From: Utricularia gibba
Taxonomy: Eukaryota > Streptophyta > Magnoliopsida > Lamiales > Lentibulariaceae
Assembly: GCA_002189035.1 (NCBI GenBank)
Contig: NEEC01000004.1
Span: 3,534,001-3,598,000 of the forward strand
DNA length: 64,000 nucleotides
Reading direction: 5' to 3'
Part shown: positions 1-11,183 of the stretch, piece by piece
Position numbering within the stretch: position 1 is the stretch's first letter
Layout: each line of letters starts with the position of its first letter
Made by a program: the position numbers and the translations under genes
The notes under the pieces: model-generated
Database searches by the model: none
What the model was told of the DNA's origin: nothing
What the model saw: only the letters and a program-made list of their open reading frames with translations

Positions 1-330
1 AATGCTTTGGTGTGTGCAGCCGAATCTACACCACGTGTTGAGGAATTTAACCGTGTGATGGAGACAGTACATTGCACACATCCAGGAGCATATCAGTACT
101 TTATGGATATACCGTTGGAAATGTAGACATTATTGCATGATAGAGGTAAAAGATACACACTTTTTATTATTTTTAAACCATATCATCAATTAATTTTCAA
201 CTTTACTTTCATACATGACTTCTAATTCTTGATATTCAGATTTGGTATTATGACTACAAACCATGTCGAAGCGATCAATGTGGTTTTTCGAAGAGAGCAT
301 CGTCTGCCACCTACATCTATTGCCAAGGTA
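1..330 (+). pseudogene. MULE (MuDR-like) transposase fragment
   Basis: Two conceptual pieces resemble the C-terminal half of plant Mutator-like transposases. Bases 1-126 read as an open stretch with EEFNRVMETV and AYQYFMDIP, like the family's 'EEF..M..I....A..YL..IP' region. Bases 240-330 read FGIMTTNHVEAINVVFR followed by RLPPTSIAK, matching the hallmark 'MTTN.AE..N......R.LPI..' block. A stop at 124-126 and about 110 bp of AT-rich sequence separate them; that gap could be an intron or decay. The 5' part lies outside the window. No terminal inverted repeats are visible, so the element cannot be delimited. I treat it as a remnant, though a domesticated gene reaching in from the left is possible. 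Confidence 0.6.
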
Positions 331-761
331 TGACATTCACATATCTCAATTCTTCTAAGACTTCTCAATCCTATGATCTTATAAAATTCATGTAAAAAGA
401 TTTGCACAATATCCTATACTTGATGATTTTTTCAATGAATTTACAAATTTGTTATATATATTCGAGGGCAACAATCATACTCATAATACCAAATGTTACT
501 TATGCGGATGTAGATGATTAATTTCCGAATGAACCGCTATTAGAAAAAGATGAACAATATTTTCTATTATTAGATAAAGATAATACAGAGATTGAATATT
601 GTTTTAATTATGTCAATTACTCATGCTCTCAAATTAACTATTATCATGGAAATCATCAAGAACTAAAAGTTGGAATGTATTTCATGTAGAGGCAGTAAGT
701 CACCAACACTATAATGCACTAGAATATCATAATTGATCAAAAGTAATATTATATGATGTAT
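331..761. other. AT-rich stretch, nothing recognised
   Basis: The sequence following the transposase fragment is AT-rich and has no open frame or repeat that I recognise. It may be decayed 3' sequence of the same element. Confidence 0.5.
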
Positions 762-1270
762 TGATAAACAAAAACTTTAGCAATTTTGTTTAAATTGTAA
801 ATTTACATATCAAATAAATTTATATCTTAATTCACAATAAATCATATGATGATCGGTTGAACACAAGAAGGTATGTGCTTGTTGTGCAAAGGTTGATGCA
901 TATTTTTTTTTTCTCACAGTTTAGAAATTTAGTCAAAGATAAGAATAAGGTAATTCGACGATAACATGTAAAAAAACAGTAAACAAGTAAAAGTAAGTAT
1001 TTATCTAAAATTAATCAAGATGATATCCTGTGACTTCTAGCTCTATTCAAACTCTTGTTTTTTTTATAATTTTTTATCTACCTCTAATTATGATTGTTTA
1101 ACTGTGTGTCATTACCTCTATCCTAGTTTGTTAAAGAATTGATGTAATTTATGACTAACAAGATTAAAATGATGACTTGTACATTAGCCTTTTTGGTATC
1201 AAATTACACCTAATTGTTTAACTATTTATACTAATAGTAAATAAAACACTTCCATAATATAATATGAAAA
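762..1270 (-). mobile_element. Truncated, diverged LTR of the Ty3/gypsy family also seen at 28.6 and 52.9 kb
   Basis: The stretch starts with TGATAAACAAAAAC, like the LTR edge at 52885 (TGATAAACGAAAAATTG). It stays recognisably alignable through several shared blocks: ATATCAAATAAATTTATA, a GAACACAAGAAGGTATGTGCTTG block, TCTACCTCTAATTA, a CTTTGTTAA-like block and a final AAAACA-TTCCATA block. Similarity fades after about 1270, and no matching far end (GTGTTATCA) or target duplication is seen, so this copy is truncated. In this orientation the LTR's 3' end is at 762, so it reads on the minus strand. Confidence 0.6.
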
Positions 1271-2448
1271 TTATTTTTATTCCACAACTTAATAGCAAAA
1301 AAAGAAATAATAAAATAAGTAGTAATTGAAATCGTAAAAAGTTATGCAAAAAAACTAAAATTATTTGAGGGTGAAACACATAAAGTTTTCACGTTGATTT
1401 TGTTGATTTTATGATCGATTTATTATTTGGTATCAATTATAAATAATAGTTATTTTTGAAAATTAATTCAATACTTCTAGAATAAATTGTATTCTATTAT
1501 AATTATTTTTAATTTTCAAACTATACTCAATTAGATTTTATATGAAACCATTTTTTTGAATCAATATAATTGTATAGAGGATATTTTTATGAAAATTAAT
1601 TCTAAAATTAAATTTATAATTATACTTATTTTTATTATTAATTTTAATTCATATTATTGCAAATTTTTGAAAATATTTAGCTTTTTAATTTATAATTTCA
1701 ATATAGATCTATTTAAATTAAAATAATAGCATAAAATATAAAATATAAACTTATAATATAATTATTTATACAAATATATTTATTAATTTATAGATTTAAA
1801 AAATATAAATATGAATAAGTATTGATATCTATGCTATTTACTTATAAAATTTATTTATTCAGTTCTATAATATTCACTATTTTAATTATATAATTATCAA
1901 TTTTATAATAGGCATTTCATATATTTTTTGCTGCCCTGGTGTAAAAATCATATACAATAATTCCATAAAAGAGGTCAATAATTCTGTATTTTTTACTATC
2001 CTGGTGTATCTTGAAATCGTTTGGTCAAATGAAGAGTTGAACCATTTAACCAGCACTTGGGACTCGGTCAATTAATCCACCAACTAAATCACAACTTCAT
2101 ATTAATTTATCCAATTATAATAATTTCATTGATTTAATATCCTACTTCAATAATATATCATACTTGAACCCCAAATTTATTAGAGAGTATACTAACATGC
2201 AGTGCTAATTAAACTCGAATTCAAATGAAACATACTAACTTTTAACCGGATTATAGATCCAGCAAGACTTGTGCAGCCAAAACAAAAAAGACATGAATAA
2301 AATACAAAAACCACCAGAACAGACAAAAAGTGCAACCACCGACGCAAACTTAAGCTCCGCCCCAGCGAGGGAAAACCGCCAACGTCCGGATTGAACAGGA
2401 TGAAGAAATAAGCAATGACCACTTTGACGTAGAAGGGAGTAATAATGC
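1271..2448. other. AT-rich intergenic DNA downstream of NAP1
   Basis: Very AT-rich, with no open frame of recognisable content. The last few hundred bases lie just 3' of the NAP1 stop codon at 2449 and probably include its 3' UTR and polyadenylation region. Confidence 0.5.
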
Positions 2449-4685
2449 TTACTGTTGCTTGCATTCAGGAGGCCGCTCCCCTGATTGGCCTTCGGCGGCT
2501 TGCCCGCTCACGTTTTTCTGTCAAAAACACACAGGAAATGAGCAAGCATAACCGGCGTACATCTGGAGTTGAATGTGGCATAATTAGCATACCTTTGTTG
2601 CAGAGGGCTGGAATAGTTTTGACATGTGAAGGACGGACAGACGGACCCAACACAGCTGGTGAGCATGTGACGGAACAAAAAGCAAGTATAACTAGACTAC
2701 TGTTAAACGCTATCACATCTCACCTTCTTCTTGCTCTTGAAGACCTCTTCCTCCTCATCTTCATCCTCGTCCTCATCATCGTCCTCATCGTCCTCTTCAT
2801 CATCATCATCGTCCTCGCCACCCTCATCATCTATGTTGATGTCTTCTCCTTGAACAGCTTCTCCAGTGAACCACGAGACAGCATGAGGGATGATCTTATC
2901 TCGAATTGTTGAGCTGGAAATGATGGATTCTAGTGACGAGCTGACGAGAATGAAAAGATTCCATGTCCCTCGGGAAAAAAGAATGTACTCACCCAATATC
3001 ATAATCTTGTTCCATCAGGTTTTGAAGCTCTTCAGCCTGCCCATATGAATAAAAGAACAAATGCATTTAAACTAAAACCACCGCTAAGGCTGATTTCTCT
3101 TCTTTAATTCACTTCAATGAAGCAGTTAGAAGTTACCTCCTCTTCATCAATGTCATCTTCATCATCAGGGACCTCAGGTGGGCTGAAAAAGTTGAAAAAA
3201 CTTTCACATTTTTCGGTCTTTATTATTGGTTTTGCATTCTTTGAGCCCTTTTTTGGCTTTTTCTTCATGACCTTCTGAGTCAAGCATTTCCCTGGGTTCC
3301 ACTCTATCTGTGTTCTGAGAATACCAACATATTATCATACACTAACTTTTATGCAAAAGAATGAGAAATGCGATCAAACAAACGATCCATAAGAAAGAAT
3401 TACCCAATCGCCTTCTCCAAAATTGGCTCATCTTCATCAATCATATGGTATGTTTTTGAGAGTACAGTGTTCTTAAAGAAAGGATTTGAATCAAAAAAGA
3501 ACTCGAGCTTAAAGCCCTTGGGATTGTCAATCCGAGAAGACCTGATATCCCTAAGATAATTTAGTGCCTCCTCGTCACGCTCTGTAATCTGAAGATACAA
3601 ACAAGAATGTTGAGCATAAAGGACAAAAAAAGCAACTAAAGATATCACGTTCACGGCAGCAAACCTCTTCAGCCAAAACTTCACTGTTCTTCATTGCCGT
3701 CAGCCAAAACTCTGGCACACCTTTAGCTGAAATTAAGCTTTTCCAATATTAGAAAGCTGGAAAGTATGTAAAATGGATAGCCAACAAAAACACACTAGAG
3801 AATACAATGCAATCTAGCCAAAGAGAGCAGCGATAGCCAGTCAACTACCTTCATCTGATTTAGCATCCCCCTGAACCGAGGTATCAGCCACTCCCACTTC
3901 CACAAAACCGTTTACAATTTCATAACGCTACATTGAATTTGCAAAATTGGTCACACCAATAAAGAGGAAAAAAAAAGAGGGAAATAGGCGAGTCCAAAGG
4001 GTCATATAATGTGCCTTTCCACTGAAAACAGTCTTACTTTCGTATATAGGGGTTCGTAAAGTTTCTGGTACTTGGCTTCAAGCACCGCTTTCTCCTCTTG
4101 GAACTTCGCCTCGAGCTCATCATGCTGACCCTGCATATAGCAATACTCCTTACACCGTATGAACCCAATACAACGAATGAACAACGCAAAAATAAACGTG
4201 TGAGAGAAACCTCATAAGTCCTACCCTACTCAAACGATAAACGCGGAAGCTACGTAATAATTCATAATCAGCACAGTTAGTAAGACATCATGAATGAAAA
4301 ATCACCCAGCACCTGAATCTCCCTCAAGAACTCGACTCGTTTCCTAACATTAGGCGACAGAGTCTCCATGACATCCACATGCTGCCGAGAAAAATTTTGT
4401 AACTTATCCTGCAACCCTCGCAAAACAAATATATACTTAAATCACGACATGAAACCAGATAACAAGTAACAAACACAAATGTTTCAAGAAACCTTAAGCG
4501 CATTAACTAATCCAGCACGATCTTCCGCACTTAAAGCTGCGCACGACAAAATCAAGCATAATCACAAACCTACATCATCCGAAAACCAATCGGAGTTTGA
4601 AAAAAGAAACATCACCTGCGGCGGCGGCCGGTAGAGAAGATTCGAGTTCAGACATGTCGAAATTGTTCCTGTCGGGATTGCTCAT
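2449..4685 (-). CDS. NAP1: NAP1-family nucleosome assembly protein (histone H2A/H2B chaperone)
   Basis: Eleven exons can be joined on the minus strand with consistent phases: 4685-4616, 4536-4493, 4408-4313, 4130-4038, 3927-3849, 3726-3665, 3588-3404, 3314-3137, 3036-2993, 2913-2724 and 2517-2449, giving 1110 nt and 369 aa, the usual size for plant NAP1;1-type proteins. The long dimerisation helix is in exons 3-4 ([38 protein letters not shown]). The NAP core has [30 protein letters not shown] and the [11 protein letters not shown] block. A long Asp/Glu tail follows, then a basic KSKKK cluster. The protein ends in CKQQ, a CaaX-type farnesylation signal known in Arabidopsis NAP1;1. The family shuttles H2A-H2B dimers and assembles nucleosomes. 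Start chosen as the first Met of the conserved N terminus; another in-frame Met lies 10 codons on. Confidence 0.93.
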
Positions 4686-6712
4686 GGTGCTCGCAAATGG
4701 AAGGCAGTAAAGAGAGGGGCCAAAAACCTAAAGAAACTATCGGTGGCGGAGGGAATATTCCAATCCAGAGTCATTTATATATGGCTAATGGGCCTCACCA
4801 TTAAACTGGGCTTACAGAATCTGAGCGCGGCCCATTTAATATTATTGGCGCACCCCACACGTCACATGTGCTAAAAGCGGAAACAATATTTTCCCAACTC
4901 AAAAAGCTGCAACAACAAACGCATGACAAAATAAGGAAAGTGTGTGGGACGAGGCCATCATCATCCCAGATAGATAAATAATAGTGTCTCATGTATATCA
5001 ATTTAATCACTAAATGTGTGTTTGGTATTATAGTATAATTAATCATGTGTTTTGAGTTATTTACATTTAGGATGTGTTATGCGATTAACATTAAAATTTG
5101 TTTAATACATAAATTTTGAATATATGTGTTTAAAATAATATTATATTTAATATATATATATATATATATAATAAATATTTAATATTATTGGATTATTTAT
5201 GAAAACTTACTTAAAATATGAGTTTTAAACTAACTGGTTTAGTGTGCTGTACCATAGTTTTGTAAAACATTCATATATTGTTAAATTAATATATCAAACA
5301 TATATTATTATAAATGCACATATGATTAAATAATAAAACCAACCTACCAAACACCCCCTAACATTTGTCTGTATCTTATTCTTTTTTGATGTTATTCTGA
5401 TTAAAATACTTTTTATTTAGATATATGATGCACATTGTGTATCCCTTTCTTTTTTGTAATATTAGATAAATGAACATTTATTTAACCAATTTTGCTTATC
5501 TTTATTTAAATTGAGAAATAATAAACTTTCTCCTTGGACCATTAGCAAACGACCTTGTGATACAATTCATAAGCTCATGCATCATGAATAATCTTCTCAA
5601 TAGTGCAAATTGTTTTTTATTTCTTACATATCATCTTCCATCATTTTTTATTCTTGAATTTGCACTTGTAATGCTTAGGGCATATGGTGCATGGACATGT
5701 TGGAACTTTAACTATGGTGAGATGGCCACTAGATCAATATATGTATTATTCGTTTTAAGTATCCATTTTTTTTATAATTTTAAGTTTTTTTATTTTTTTG
5801 GAAAAAATCTATTACAAAGTTAATAGAATCTTTATATTTCTCTTATCCTGTCTATAACCATATATATTGTATGTATAAATATATACACAACTATGATTAT
5901 ATCACTCTCATTTACAATTATTTAGATTATATGAATATAGATAAATACATTAAAATGATTTTTTTTAAATGGATACAGAATACGAATATCACTTTTGTGT
6001 ACAATGAAAGGCAATTACAACGCATTTATATCAAATGATGATGCATTTCGCTTTGTTGGATTATTTTATGGAATCTACTTATTCATTTAATCATTTTTCG
6101 TTTAACGTTTAATTGGTGCAATCAATTATCTAAATTTTCAAACCATAAATTAAACTGAAACCGATAAATTCATTTTGTAAAACATTTAATTTTCTTTATC
6201 ATATATATATTTGAAGCTAATTTTAATGAGGTATTTCGAAAAACTAAGTATATTTTGTAATAAAAATATTATTTAAAGAATGAATCATGATTATGTGTTT
6301 GATATAAAATTTAATAATTGGATTTATCCAAAATAGCACTAATATTTTGTTGAAAAATTAATAATTAACATATTATATAGAATATGATAAAATATTTATA
6401 ATTTAATTTAAAAAATAAATGTTTCAATATATCTTCATAATTGTGAAAGATTTAAGACAAATAATCAATTAATATCCAAAAAAAAATAATAGTTAAATAG
6501 AAAAAGGCCTTGCCTATTAGGGGTAAAAGTGTAAAATGTTCAAAGCCTGGGGATTGAATCAACAACTACCAAAAATTGGTGTTTCCGAAGAAACCAGTAT
6601 CGCTTGGCGCTCCCTCGGCCATGGAGATTGGCTTCCCTTGAGACTTTTTCATTTGAGTTTTCGGCAAACACCGGAGAAAGAAGTTGCATTTGTGCTCCAA
6701 TTTTAAATATCC
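4686..6712. other. Intergenic region between NAP1 and LSM1
   Basis: NAP1 (-) and LSM1 (+) diverge from this 2 kb region, so it holds both promoters. The NAP1-proximal 120 bp and the LSM1-proximal 170 bp are less AT-rich than the middle. The middle contains the MITE-like element at 5024-5358 and long AT-rich DNA without recognisable coding potential. Confidence 0.5.
5024..5358. mobile_element. Tourist-like MITE candidate
   Basis: The ends form an imperfect terminal inverted repeat: the left end reads ATGTGTGTTTGGTA and the right end ends TACCAAACACCCCC, sharing GTGTTTGGTA. TAA flanks both sides (5021-5023 and 5359-5361), the target duplication expected for PIF/Harbinger-derived MITEs. The interior is AT-rich, includes a (TA)n run around 5150-5171 and has no open frame. 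The inverted repeat is short and imperfect, so the call is moderate. Confidence 0.5.
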
Positions 6713-7871
6713 ATGTCGTGGGCGAGTCCCGAAGACGTTTACCGCTCCACATCTCTCGCCAGTTATCTGGATAGTATGTTTTTTTTTTTTTTGGCTTATT
6801 TTCCCTTGTTTTCATCGCTGAATTTTACAAAATTCGACTGGAGGCATATGGGTTTTGTTGCCTGCCAATATGGTCGCTTACTAGTCGGCCAATTTGTCTT
6901 TCTTTTTTTGTTTGAAATCATGATCGTATCATCTTTTGGACATGATCAAGATACTTGGCCCTAAATGCCTCTAGTATAGCTGAAAGGTTACTACTATAAT
7001 TCGTTTGTGCGTGTGGGGGCTTCTTTGAGTTGGATATGTGTTTTCTTGCAGAGAAACTTCTTGTATTGCTACGGGACGGCAGAAAATTGCTTGGGATACT
7101 TCGTTCTTTCGATCAATTTGGTAACATTTTTGTAGCATTTGTAGTATATATTCCTGTGTTATTGTTCCTGATTTTGTGGATTCTGACGAAAATGGGTATC
7201 TTATTGTAGCTAACGCTGTTCTAGAAGGTTCGTGTGAGCGTATCATAGTTGGGGAACAGTACTGTGACATCCCATTGGGCCTGTATGTAATTCGTGGGGA
7301 AAATGTTGTCTTAATTGGGGAGCTGGTTAGTGATGATCTCAGCTTTTCAAACTAAGATGTTTTTTGTTGCTCAACTTGTTAAACATTCAAAGTTCTGCTG
7401 TCGTTGGATAGGACGTGGACAAAGAGGATCTCCCACAACATATGACTCGTGTTTCCGAGGCCGAGATAAGAAGGGTGAGCTTCTTGCCTTCAAACAGATA
7501 TGCTGCTTCCTATTTTTGAGTACAAGGAGGCTCCCTGAGCGCCCCTGCTTCTGTGGGTTTGAGCTTATTTTGTGGACTTGAACTCAGTTATGGGATGCCT
7601 GTTTTTGTACTCAGTTAAGGACACTTGTATCAAATAAGCTAAGAATTTCATTACACTTATGCTTACTGTGTATTATAGTTTGATAAGGTGTATTGCAGTT
7701 TTGAAGGGTAGTTGTAGTAATAGCAACTGTAATCAAACCTCACCTTCAACGTGTTACTATTTGCTTATACTGATGCTGTTTTTCCATGCGCAGGCACAGA
7801 AGGCTGATAGGGAAGCTTCAGAACTCAAGGGTACAATGAAGAAGAGGATGGACTTCCTTGACATGGATTGA
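6713..7871 (+). CDS. LSM1: LSM1, Sm-like subunit of the LSM1-7 mRNA decapping activator
   Basis: Five exons join in frame: 6713-6773, 7052-7120, 7210-7325, 7412-7474 and 7794-7871, 387 nt and 128 aa, the usual length of plant LSM1. The Sm1 motif is seen as KKLLVLLRDGRKLLGILRSFDQF and the Sm2 motif as YVIRGENVVLIGE. The conserved LSM1 C-terminal extension (TRVSEAEIRRAQKADR) follows. In the cytoplasm LSM1 joins LSM2-7 in a ring that binds 3' ends of deadenylated mRNAs and promotes decapping in P-bodies; this comes from the family. All introns are GT-AG. The start is the first Met and gives the expected N terminus (MSWASPEDVY). Confidence 0.94.
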
Positions 7872-8507
7872 TGTATACACCTGGGTGCGTGCAATTCTCT
7901 TCTTTCTGCATACATTGAGACAAGCAAAGCATGGGCAGAGTCTGGAAGTTGGATGCACCACTTTCTTCATCCTCTTCTTCTTCAGATTTTTGACTTGGAG
8001 ATGAAAAGGGTGAAGGGATGATTAGATGAGACCTGCCCGTGGAATGTTCTCATTGGACGTCCTTCACTCTCAGATTTACTCCATTTTTTTGTCACCCAGG
8101 TTCGGGAAGGTTGCTTGCTTAGTCTCTCTATGTTTGATGCTTGTGTTCCATTCTATTTCAACTCCATCTGCTTCTACATCTTCGATAGTAAGATCCATCC
8201 TTGCTGAATCCAAATTCCCAAAGTCAGCAGAGTTCTCCGGTTGGGTTCATTATACAGCAGTTTCAAAGTCAGCAACGTTTGGACATGCAGTGTACAGAAG
8301 ATGATTTTGTTAACAAATACAGCATGCATTTCCAGTATGAACAAGGCGCCGGAAAATGGCGAAAGAAGCGGAATCCGTAAGCTGACAACGCGGACGAAAC
8401 ATGAGACACCTCGGGCCCATGAGCAGAAGAATCTGATGAATGGTGGGGAGTGTCCTATATTATTCAGCGCGAGTTCCCAAGGAAAGACAAGGAAATGGGT
8501 ATGGCTA
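7872..8507. other. Convergent intergenic region (LSM1 3' end / receptor kinase 3' end)
   Basis: LSM1 and the receptor-like kinase gene converge here. The region should hold both 3' UTRs; I see no further gene. Confidence 0.5.
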
Positions 8508-10658
8508 CTAAATGCTCGGCGCCGGCAAGGAGATGGAGCATAGAGCTAACACATTATGACATCTCGAAGGCGAAACTCTTCCGCCCGGATTGTTCTCCCA
8601 AACTATCATGCCGTCGCCACGATTGCGTTGCCGCCGGCGGAGGTCGATCGCTGTATCCATCTCTAAGCGACGGCTGGATCTCAAAAGTCCTGGATATACC
8701 TTCGCCGCCGCCCCGCCGCTGCTACTGCCGTCAGCCTCGATTAACCTGATAACTTCTTTCAACTCGGGCCGTTGATCGGGGTAGCTCTCCGTGCATGCTG
8801 CGCCAATATGTAGAAATTGCTCCATCTCGCCAACGGATGTAGTTGTGTTCACGACATCCGGATCTAGCAACTCCGTGACTCTACCATCGGCGATGGCGGA
8901 CCTCACCCACTGAATCAGATCCGTTCCACCTTGCCCGCTGTTCATGTATTGTGATGGAAATTTTCCGGTGAGGATTTCGAGGATGATGATTCCTAGACAG
9001 AAAACGTCGCACTTGGGCGAAATCCGATTATGTTGCAATGCCTCCGGGGCTTTGTATGCCGTTAGACATTGAGCTGCTTGCGTTGGATTCATCAACGAGC
9101 ATAGTCCATGGTCTGATAACAATGGTTCATACTCCGGGGACAAAAGAATATTGCTGGATTTCAAATTTCCATGGGGTAAATCCAGAACTGCGAGTTCTTC
9201 GTGTAGATACTCCAATGCACGAGCTGTTCCTTGAATTATCTTCTTTCTCACTGGCCAATTCAGTTCACTGTGAGAAGTGCCACGATCCCCTGACAACAGT
9301 TTCATTCAGTACCGGAAAAGATTAAGGTAGGCAAGTTCTTTTTTTTTTTTTTTTTTTGCAGAATGAATCCTACCGTGGAGTATATACAACAAGCTGCCTT
9401 TTTGTTGGTACTCGTAGATCAAAAGCTTCTCTTCTTTTCTGTAATGATATGCCAGCAATGGAAGAATGTTCCTGTGCTGTAGATTCCCAAGCCTTGCCAT
9501 CTCTGTATCAAAATCATCTCTTCCCATTTTAAGCATTTCTTTAGCTCTTTTAACAACTACTGTTAACCCATTGGTCATCATGGCTTTGTATGAAGGACCC
9601 ATGGCTCCGTTCCCCAGGACTTCTGCGGCTGCTTTCATCAAATCGCTCATTCCAAACTCCCCCTTTTCAGTGTTTGTGATTATGAGATCTCCCACTTTTC
9701 CACGGCTGGATCCTTTTTTGCTGGACCCTGATTTGCTCATTGATCCATCCTGTTTCATGGATCCTTTGTTCGATCTCCCTAATGAATCGATGGGATCGAC
9801 ATTTCTATGCATTTCACCGCTGTAGTTCTCGTTTGCTCTCCTCAATATCACTATTCCAGCAACTGTGAGTAGTAGAACACCACCAAAGGCTCCTAGTAAC
9901 CCAAAGGCAATTACATTCTTTTTGTCTGAACTTGGTTCGCTTTGCAGTGGAAGGGCTTGGGAATTTGCAACTGATGGATGGCAGGGATTACTCAAATTCC
10001 CCCCACAAAGCCCTGGATTTCCCATAAATGAGTCAGCACTGAATCTTGCCAGGCTTGTGGGGATTTCTCCTTCAAGATCATTGTTTGCGAGGTTGAGTGA
10101 TGACAGGGTATTCTGCTCCAGAGAAGGAATATTGCCGGAGAAATGATTGTTATCCAAATGTAAGTCGATCAACTGCGGCAAACCCTTGAGAGAAGATGGA
10201 ATAGGGCCTGAGAAGTTGTTCCTGGAGAAGGAAACTTTCTTCAACCCCATCATTTTGGTGAAGTAATCTGATGGAATTTCACCCGAGAACTTATTACCTG
10301 AGATGTACAAACCCTTCAGAGCCCCAAGTCGATTGAATTCAGGGATGGGGCCGGAGAAGGCGTTGTACATCAAACTTGCACTCCTCAGGCCTGGAAGTAA
10401 AACCAATGCATCAACATCTATCTTTCCTGAGAGACCCATTTTCCCGAGACGGAGCCCTCCAACAACACCGTTTTTGTTGCACAAGACACCAACCCACCGG
10501 GCCTTTTCAGCACAGGGCTCGGTCCCAGGCTTCCAGGAGTCAAGAACATGCGTGGTGATGGTGAATGACTCCTTAAGCTTCAAAAGGGCCTCAGAATCAG
10601 TTGCAGTGGAGACGATTATGAAGCAGAGAAGGGCATAAAGGTGAAGGATAATGGCCAT
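8508..10658 (-). CDS. LRR receptor-like kinase, class III (pollen receptor-like kinase type), probable atypical kinase
   Basis: Two exons, 10658-9374 and 9289-8508, join across an 84 bp intron to give 688 aa. The Met at 10658 is preferred because a hydrophobic signal peptide (MAIILHLYALLCFIIVSTA) begins there; an upstream in-frame Met at 10727 would put 23 residues before it. Next come an LRR N-terminal cap (CAEKARWVGVLC), about five LRRs (SGPIP and SGEIP repeats), a membrane helix (FGLLGAFGGVLLLTVAGIVI), a Ser/Gly/Lys-rich juxtamembrane part and a kinase domain. VVVK supplies the Lys, but the catalytic loop reads HGNLKSSNILL instead of HRD and the Mg loop DHG instead of DFG. Both are typical of the weakly active or inactive class III kinases, including PRKs that act in pollen-tube growth. 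The about 75-residue tail after the kinase is low-complexity and may be unusual. Confidence 0.87.
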
Positions 10659-11183
10659 ATGATCAACATGAAACAACAATTTTGTTATCAAGCGTTGACA
10701 TGCTTGTGAGATGAGGATGCCAAACAAGGGGTTGGTGCGCGGAGAAAGTGAAAATTGTATGTTATCTCATGGTGAATGGAGCGCCACTCGTTCACCAATG
10801 GAGCGCCACTCGTTCACCAGAGGGAGACCGCTGTTTTCTCTGTTCATCTCCTATTCTTCAACAACCTTCAAAATCACCGGTGCCTCCTGATTTCCTCTAA
10901 AAAGAGAAGGGGATGGTATGTTAAGGCGCAAATGGTGAAATTTCATTTTCCATGGACCTCCTAGATGCACTAGTGATTGATTATTTAGACAAAGTGAAGG
11001 GAGTTCCAACGTGGCTGAGAAAAACACTGCTGGTTAAACCCAACTTTCTCCTACTCACTTCACTGATCAATGTCATCTAATCTATACATTCTGGGATGAA
11101 CCCATATGCTCTAGAAACATAGATATATCCATCCCTTGATCACTGAGCTGATACAAGCGACTCTCTCTCCAGGACAGGGCACC
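10659..11183. other. Intergenic region upstream of the receptor kinase gene and downstream of U11/U12-65K
   Basis: Both flanking genes are on the minus strand, so this region holds the kinase promoter and the 3' UTR of the U11/U12-65K gene. It contains the 22 bp tandem duplication at 10775-10818. Confidence 0.5.
10775..10818. repeat. 22 bp perfect tandem duplication in the receptor kinase promoter
   Basis: The unit AATGGAGCGCCACTCGTTCACC occurs at 10775-10796 and again at 10797-10818 without visible mismatch. It lies about 120 bp upstream of the chosen kinase start codon. Confidence 0.85.

Noticed and set aside
2445-2912. 155-codon plus-strand frame with a Leu/Ile/Val-rich run
   Set aside because: It is the antisense of the acidic GAT/GAG-rich tail of NAP1; the hydrophobic run is only the complement of Asp/Glu codons.
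8026-8749. Overlapping plus-strand frames of 90-100 codons
   Set aside because: They lie partly antisense to the receptor kinase exon 2 and partly in the shared 3' region, without conserved motifs.
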